Positions 61,661 through 64,000 of a DNA stretch of 64,000 nucleotides are shown here, piece after piece; positions within the stretch are counted from its first letter, which is position 1; every line of letters starts with the position of its first letter. The DNA is from Weeksellaceae bacterium TAE3-ERU29 (GTDB lineage Bacteria > Bacteroidota > Bacteroidia > Flavobacteriales > Weeksellaceae), in the NCBI GenBank assembly GCA_019218445.1, contig JAHUUM010000006.1, forward strand, positions 50,167 through 114,166, written 5' to 3'. The notes below the pieces were generated by a model. The model saw only the letters and a program-made list of their open reading frames with translations. It was not told the origin of the DNA and did no database searches. A program made the translations under genes and the position numbers.

Positions 61661-63697
61661 TTAATCGTTTATAAGTCCGGCTCTTTTTAATAAGGCTTTA
61701 TTAGTAGGTTCTTGTCCTCTGAATTCTTTATATAAAATCATTGGGTCGATAGTTCCGCCACTGCTTAAAATTTTATAGAATTTATCGGCAATTTCTTTAT
61801 TAAAGATTCCGTTTTGTTTAAAGAAATCAAAAGCGTCTGCGTCTAAAACTTCTGCCCATTTATAGCTGTAATAACCTGAAGAATAACCACCTTGAAAAAT
61901 ATGACTAAAAGCTGAACTCATATTTGTTCCTTCAATTTTAGGATAAACTTGCGTTTCTTTGAATGCCTTTGTTTCAAAATCGTCTATATTCTCTATTAAA
62001 GTAGGATTTTCTGTGTGCCAAGCCATATCTAAAATTCCGAAACTTAACTGACGAACAGTCTGGTAACCTTCCATAAATTGAGATGATGCAATAATTTTAT
62101 CAATTAATTTTTGAGGAATAATTTCTCCTGTTTCATAATGCTTTGCAAATAACGCTAATGCCTCCGGCTCATAGCAGAAATTCTCCATAAACTGAGAAGG
62201 TAACTCTACAAAATCCCAAGAGACATTGGTTCCCGCTAAACCTTCATATTGAGTATTTGCCAAAAGCCCGTGCAATGCGTGTCCGAACTCATGGAAAAGC
62301 GTAGTAACCTCATTAAAAGTTAATAAAGAAGGTTTAGTTGCTGTTGGCTTTGTGAAATTACAAACGATAGAAATCTGTGGAATTTTATGTTCATTGTTTT
62401 GGTAATGTCCATCTCTATAACTCGTCATCCAAGCTCCCGCTCTTTTTCCTGCTCTCGGGAAGAAATCAGTATAGAAAATCCCGATAACTTTATTGTTTTT
62501 AATTACTTCGTAAGTAGTTACATCAGAATGATAAACATCTATATTATTGATTTCTTTAAACTCAAGTCCGTAAAGTTTATTTGCTACTTGGAAAGCTCCG
62601 TTCACAACATTTTCTAATTTAAAATAAGGCTTTAATTCTTGTTCGCTTAAATCGAATTTTTCTTTTTTGTAAAGTTCTTCGTAATACGCATGGTCCCAAG
62701 GCATAAATTCTGAAATTCCGTCTTTTTGTTTGGCATAATCCGCTAACTCTTTTACGTCTGAAACAGCAAAAGATTTAGATTTTTCGAGTAAATCATTTAA
62801 AAATGTTTTTACTTTTTCGGGTGATTTTGCCATACGTTCTTCTAAAACAAAATCGGCGTGAGTTTTATACCCTAAAAGATTTGCTCTTTCGTATCTTAGT
62901 TTTACTATTTTTAAAACATTTTCTGTATTATTGAATTTATTGTCTTGAAATGCTTTAGAGCCATTTGCTTTGTATAATTTCTCGCGAAGCTCTCGGTTTT
63001 CGGCATATTTCATAAATCCTAAATAACTCGGCATTTGTAAAGTAATTGCCCAATCGTCTAAACCTTTTGCCTCTGCGGTTTCTTTTGCATTATTGATTTC
63101 GTCTTCGGGTAAACCTTTTAAATCATTTTCATTGGTTAAATGAAGTGTGTAATCATTGATAGCTCCCAGTACATTTTGTCCGAATTGTAAAGAAAGCAAT
63201 GCTAAATCATTATCGATTTTTCTAAGTTCCGCTTGTTTTTCTTCGCTTAATAAAGCTCCGTTTCGGCTAAAACCTTTATATGTTTTCTTTAAAAGTTCTT
63301 TTTGTTCGGGAGTTAGATTTTCTTTGTCTTGATTGTCGTAAACCTTTTTTATCCTTTGGAATAATTCTTTATTTAGTTTTACATCACTATTGAACTCCGA
63401 TAAAAGCGGTGAAACCTCTTGTGCAATTTGTTGTAATTCATCACAAGTTTCGGCAGAGTTTAAATTAAAGAAAATCGAAGAAATTCTACTTAGTTTTTCT
63501 CCGTTTTGAGCTAAAGATTCTATCGTGTTTTTAAAGTTAGGTTTTTCGGGATTATTAGTGATTTCGTCTATTTCCTTTTTTGCCTCTTCTATGGCTGTAA
63601 TAAAAGCCGTTTTGTAATCTTCTAATTTTATTTTAGAAAAAGGTGGCGTTTGATAAGGCGTATCAAAGGGTTGATTTAATAATATATTATTTTCCAT
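61661..63697 (-). CDS. M3 family metallopeptidase (oligopeptidase A / Dcp type)
   Basis: A 678-residue cytosolic zinc peptidase. The zinc site H-E-F-G-H occupies residues 469-473, with a third ligand Glu498 in VELPSQFMENF, 25 residues on as expected. The long helical N-terminal part and the late GGYSSGYYSYKWAEVLDADAFDFF are also family features. It should degrade short peptides released by other proteases. It has a perfect -7 box 21 bp upstream, and polA follows closely. Confidence 0.94.
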   Translation of the reverse strand: MENNILLNQPFDTPYQTPPFSKIKLEDYKTAFITAIEEAKKEIDEITNNPEKPNFKNTIESLAQNGEKLSRISSIFFNLNSAETCDELQQIAQEVSPLLSEFNSDVKLNKELFQRIKKVYDNQDKENLTPEQKELLKKTYKGFSRNGALLSEEKQAELRKIDNDLALLSLQFGQNVLGAINDYTLHLTNENDLKGLPEDEINNAKETAEAKGLDDWAITLQMPSYLGFMKYAENRELREKLYKANGSKAFQDNKFNNTENVLKIVKLRYERANLLGYKTHADFVLEERMAKSPEKVKTFLNDLLEKSKSFAVSDVKELADYAKQKDGISEFMPWDHAYYEELYKKEKFDLSEQELKPYFKLENVVNGAFQVANKLYGLEFKEINNIDVYHSDVTTYEVIKNNKVIGIFYTDFFPRAGKRAGAWMTSYRDGHYQNNEHKIPQISIVCNFTKPTATKPSLLTFNEVTTLFHEFGHALHGLLANTQYEGLAGTNVSWDFVELPSQFMENFCYEPEALALFAKHYETGEIIPQKLIDKIIASSQFMEGYQTVRQLSFGILDMAWHTENPTLIENIDDFETKAFKETQVYPKIEGTNMSSAFSHIFQGGYSSGYYSYKWAEVLDADAFDFFKQNGIFNKEIADKFYKILSSGGTIDPMILYKEFRGQEPTNKALLKRAGLIND

Positions 63698-63717
63698 TTC
63701 TTTATTTTTGAGAAATA

Positions 63718-63725
63718 CAAAGATA
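63718..63725 (-). promoter_or_regulatory. Candidate -7 box for the M3 peptidase
   Basis: The minus strand reads TATCTTTG, a full TAnnTTTG match, 20 bp before the ATG. Confidence 0.5.
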
Positions 63726-63764
63726 AGAAATAAAAAAGGGAATGATTATAAAATAAAAATGAAG

Positions 63765-63798
63765 CCGTCTTGATACCCATCAAGGCGGTTTTTTTTTT
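63765..63798. terminator. Hairpin with T10 tract left of the insertion sequence
   Basis: CCGTCTTGAT (63765-63774) and ATCAAGGCGG (63779-63788) form a 10-bp stem with one G-T pair and loop ACCC, followed by about ten T's on the plus strand. No plus-strand gene ends here, so it probably insulates the peptidase promoter from, or terminates, insertion-sequence transcripts. Confidence 0.65.
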
Positions 63799-63870
63799 GT
63801 TTTTGGTAGGATTATAAAAAAATGAGATTTATATCTTTGATTTAGAAAAAAGACAGAATGCTACCCTTTG

Positions 63871-64000
63871 TTAAGTTGCCATTTTCTTTAAATTATGAGC
63901 TAAAGCATGTAATCCGAACTCTAATTCTACTTTTTTTAAGCCTTTTAAGCTAAATCGCTTAAAGTTTCGGTTGTGTTTAAGATGGGCAAATACAACTTCT
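63871..64000 (-). mobile_element. IS1182-type transposase, C-terminal fragment
   Basis: The minus-strand frame reads from base 63999 to a TAA at 63871-63873 and gives 42 residues: a VVFAHLKHNRNFKRFSLKG segment followed by LKKVELEFGLHALAHNLKKMAT. This is the usual end of DDE transposases of the IS1182/IS1380-like group, with a conserved H/N-R-x-F-x-R and A-H-N-L-K-K-M. The rest of the element lies beyond the right edge, so intactness is unknown. Its left end must fall between the peptidase promoter (about 63726) and the stop. I found no obvious terminal repeat without the other end. Confidence 0.85.

Overview
The window looks like a chromosomal segment of a low-GC member of the Bacteroidetes, class Flavobacteriia. 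A Flavobacteriaceae- or Weeksellaceae-like genome fits best, but I cannot name a genus. The reasons are: a gldE-gldD pair behind ssb; DUF3810, GSCFA and MbnP-type proteins; Bacteroidetes -7 boxes (TAnnTTTG) in front of many genes; almost no Shine-Dalgarno sequences; and AT-rich intergenic DNA. Apart from one transposase tail at the right edge it is a housekeeping region, with no prophage, CRISPR array or rRNA operon.

Layout. 1-302 is the 3' end of a parC-like topoisomerase gene, then a rhomboid protease. 1086-6879 is the cell-elongation operon mreB-mreC-mreD-PBP2-rodA, with an unusually long RodA. 6880-7338 is a gene-free stretch with tandem repeats and a GC-rich, hairpin-forming element that I read as a structured RNA candidate. 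7339-10084 holds a polyprenyl synthase, a GSCFA protein and a TatD nuclease. 10184-13690 (minus) holds manA, tRNA-Val, an LptF/G permease and tgt. 13797-22762 holds a malic enzyme, a SpoU methyltransferase, a Fic protein with a perfect inverted repeat over its start region, recO, a U32/TrhP-ferredoxin-MTHFS run and bioA. 22794-28496 (minus) holds thiL, a NtrY-like kinase, ribE, a pRiA4b-type protein, cca and gldD; gldE and ssb follow to 30247.

30503-36424 (plus) has two tandem small outer-membrane barrels with near-identical terminators, then uvrA, an NhaC antiporter and ndk. 37034-42909 (minus) is the most accessory-looking part. It contains a TonB-dependent receptor behind a clear TPP riboswitch, a leucine-rich-repeat lipoprotein, and a di-haem peroxidase/MbnP pair with a small Cys-motif protein, which suggests metal (copper) handling at the cell surface. 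43111-47866 (minus) holds purB, purA, an RluA-type pseudouridine synthase and panB. 47943-49013 is DUF3810. 49067-55958 (minus) is an envelope-biogenesis run: outer-membrane protein, TPR protein, LptC-like lipoprotein, CorC-type protein and PpiD/SurA-like foldase. 56143-63697 (minus) holds pepD, two small membrane-associated proteins, polA and an M3 peptidase. An IS1182-type transposase is cut by the right edge.

How the parts relate. Much of the window serves the envelope: elongasome, LPS transport, foldase, gliding-type lipoprotein and barrels. Thiamine appears twice, through thiL and the riboswitch-controlled receptor. Several starts appear to be TTG, and at least two genes (tgt and cca) have a -7 box so close to the ATG that their mRNAs should be almost leaderless. 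All functions are read from sequence motifs and remembered family features; no database search was run.
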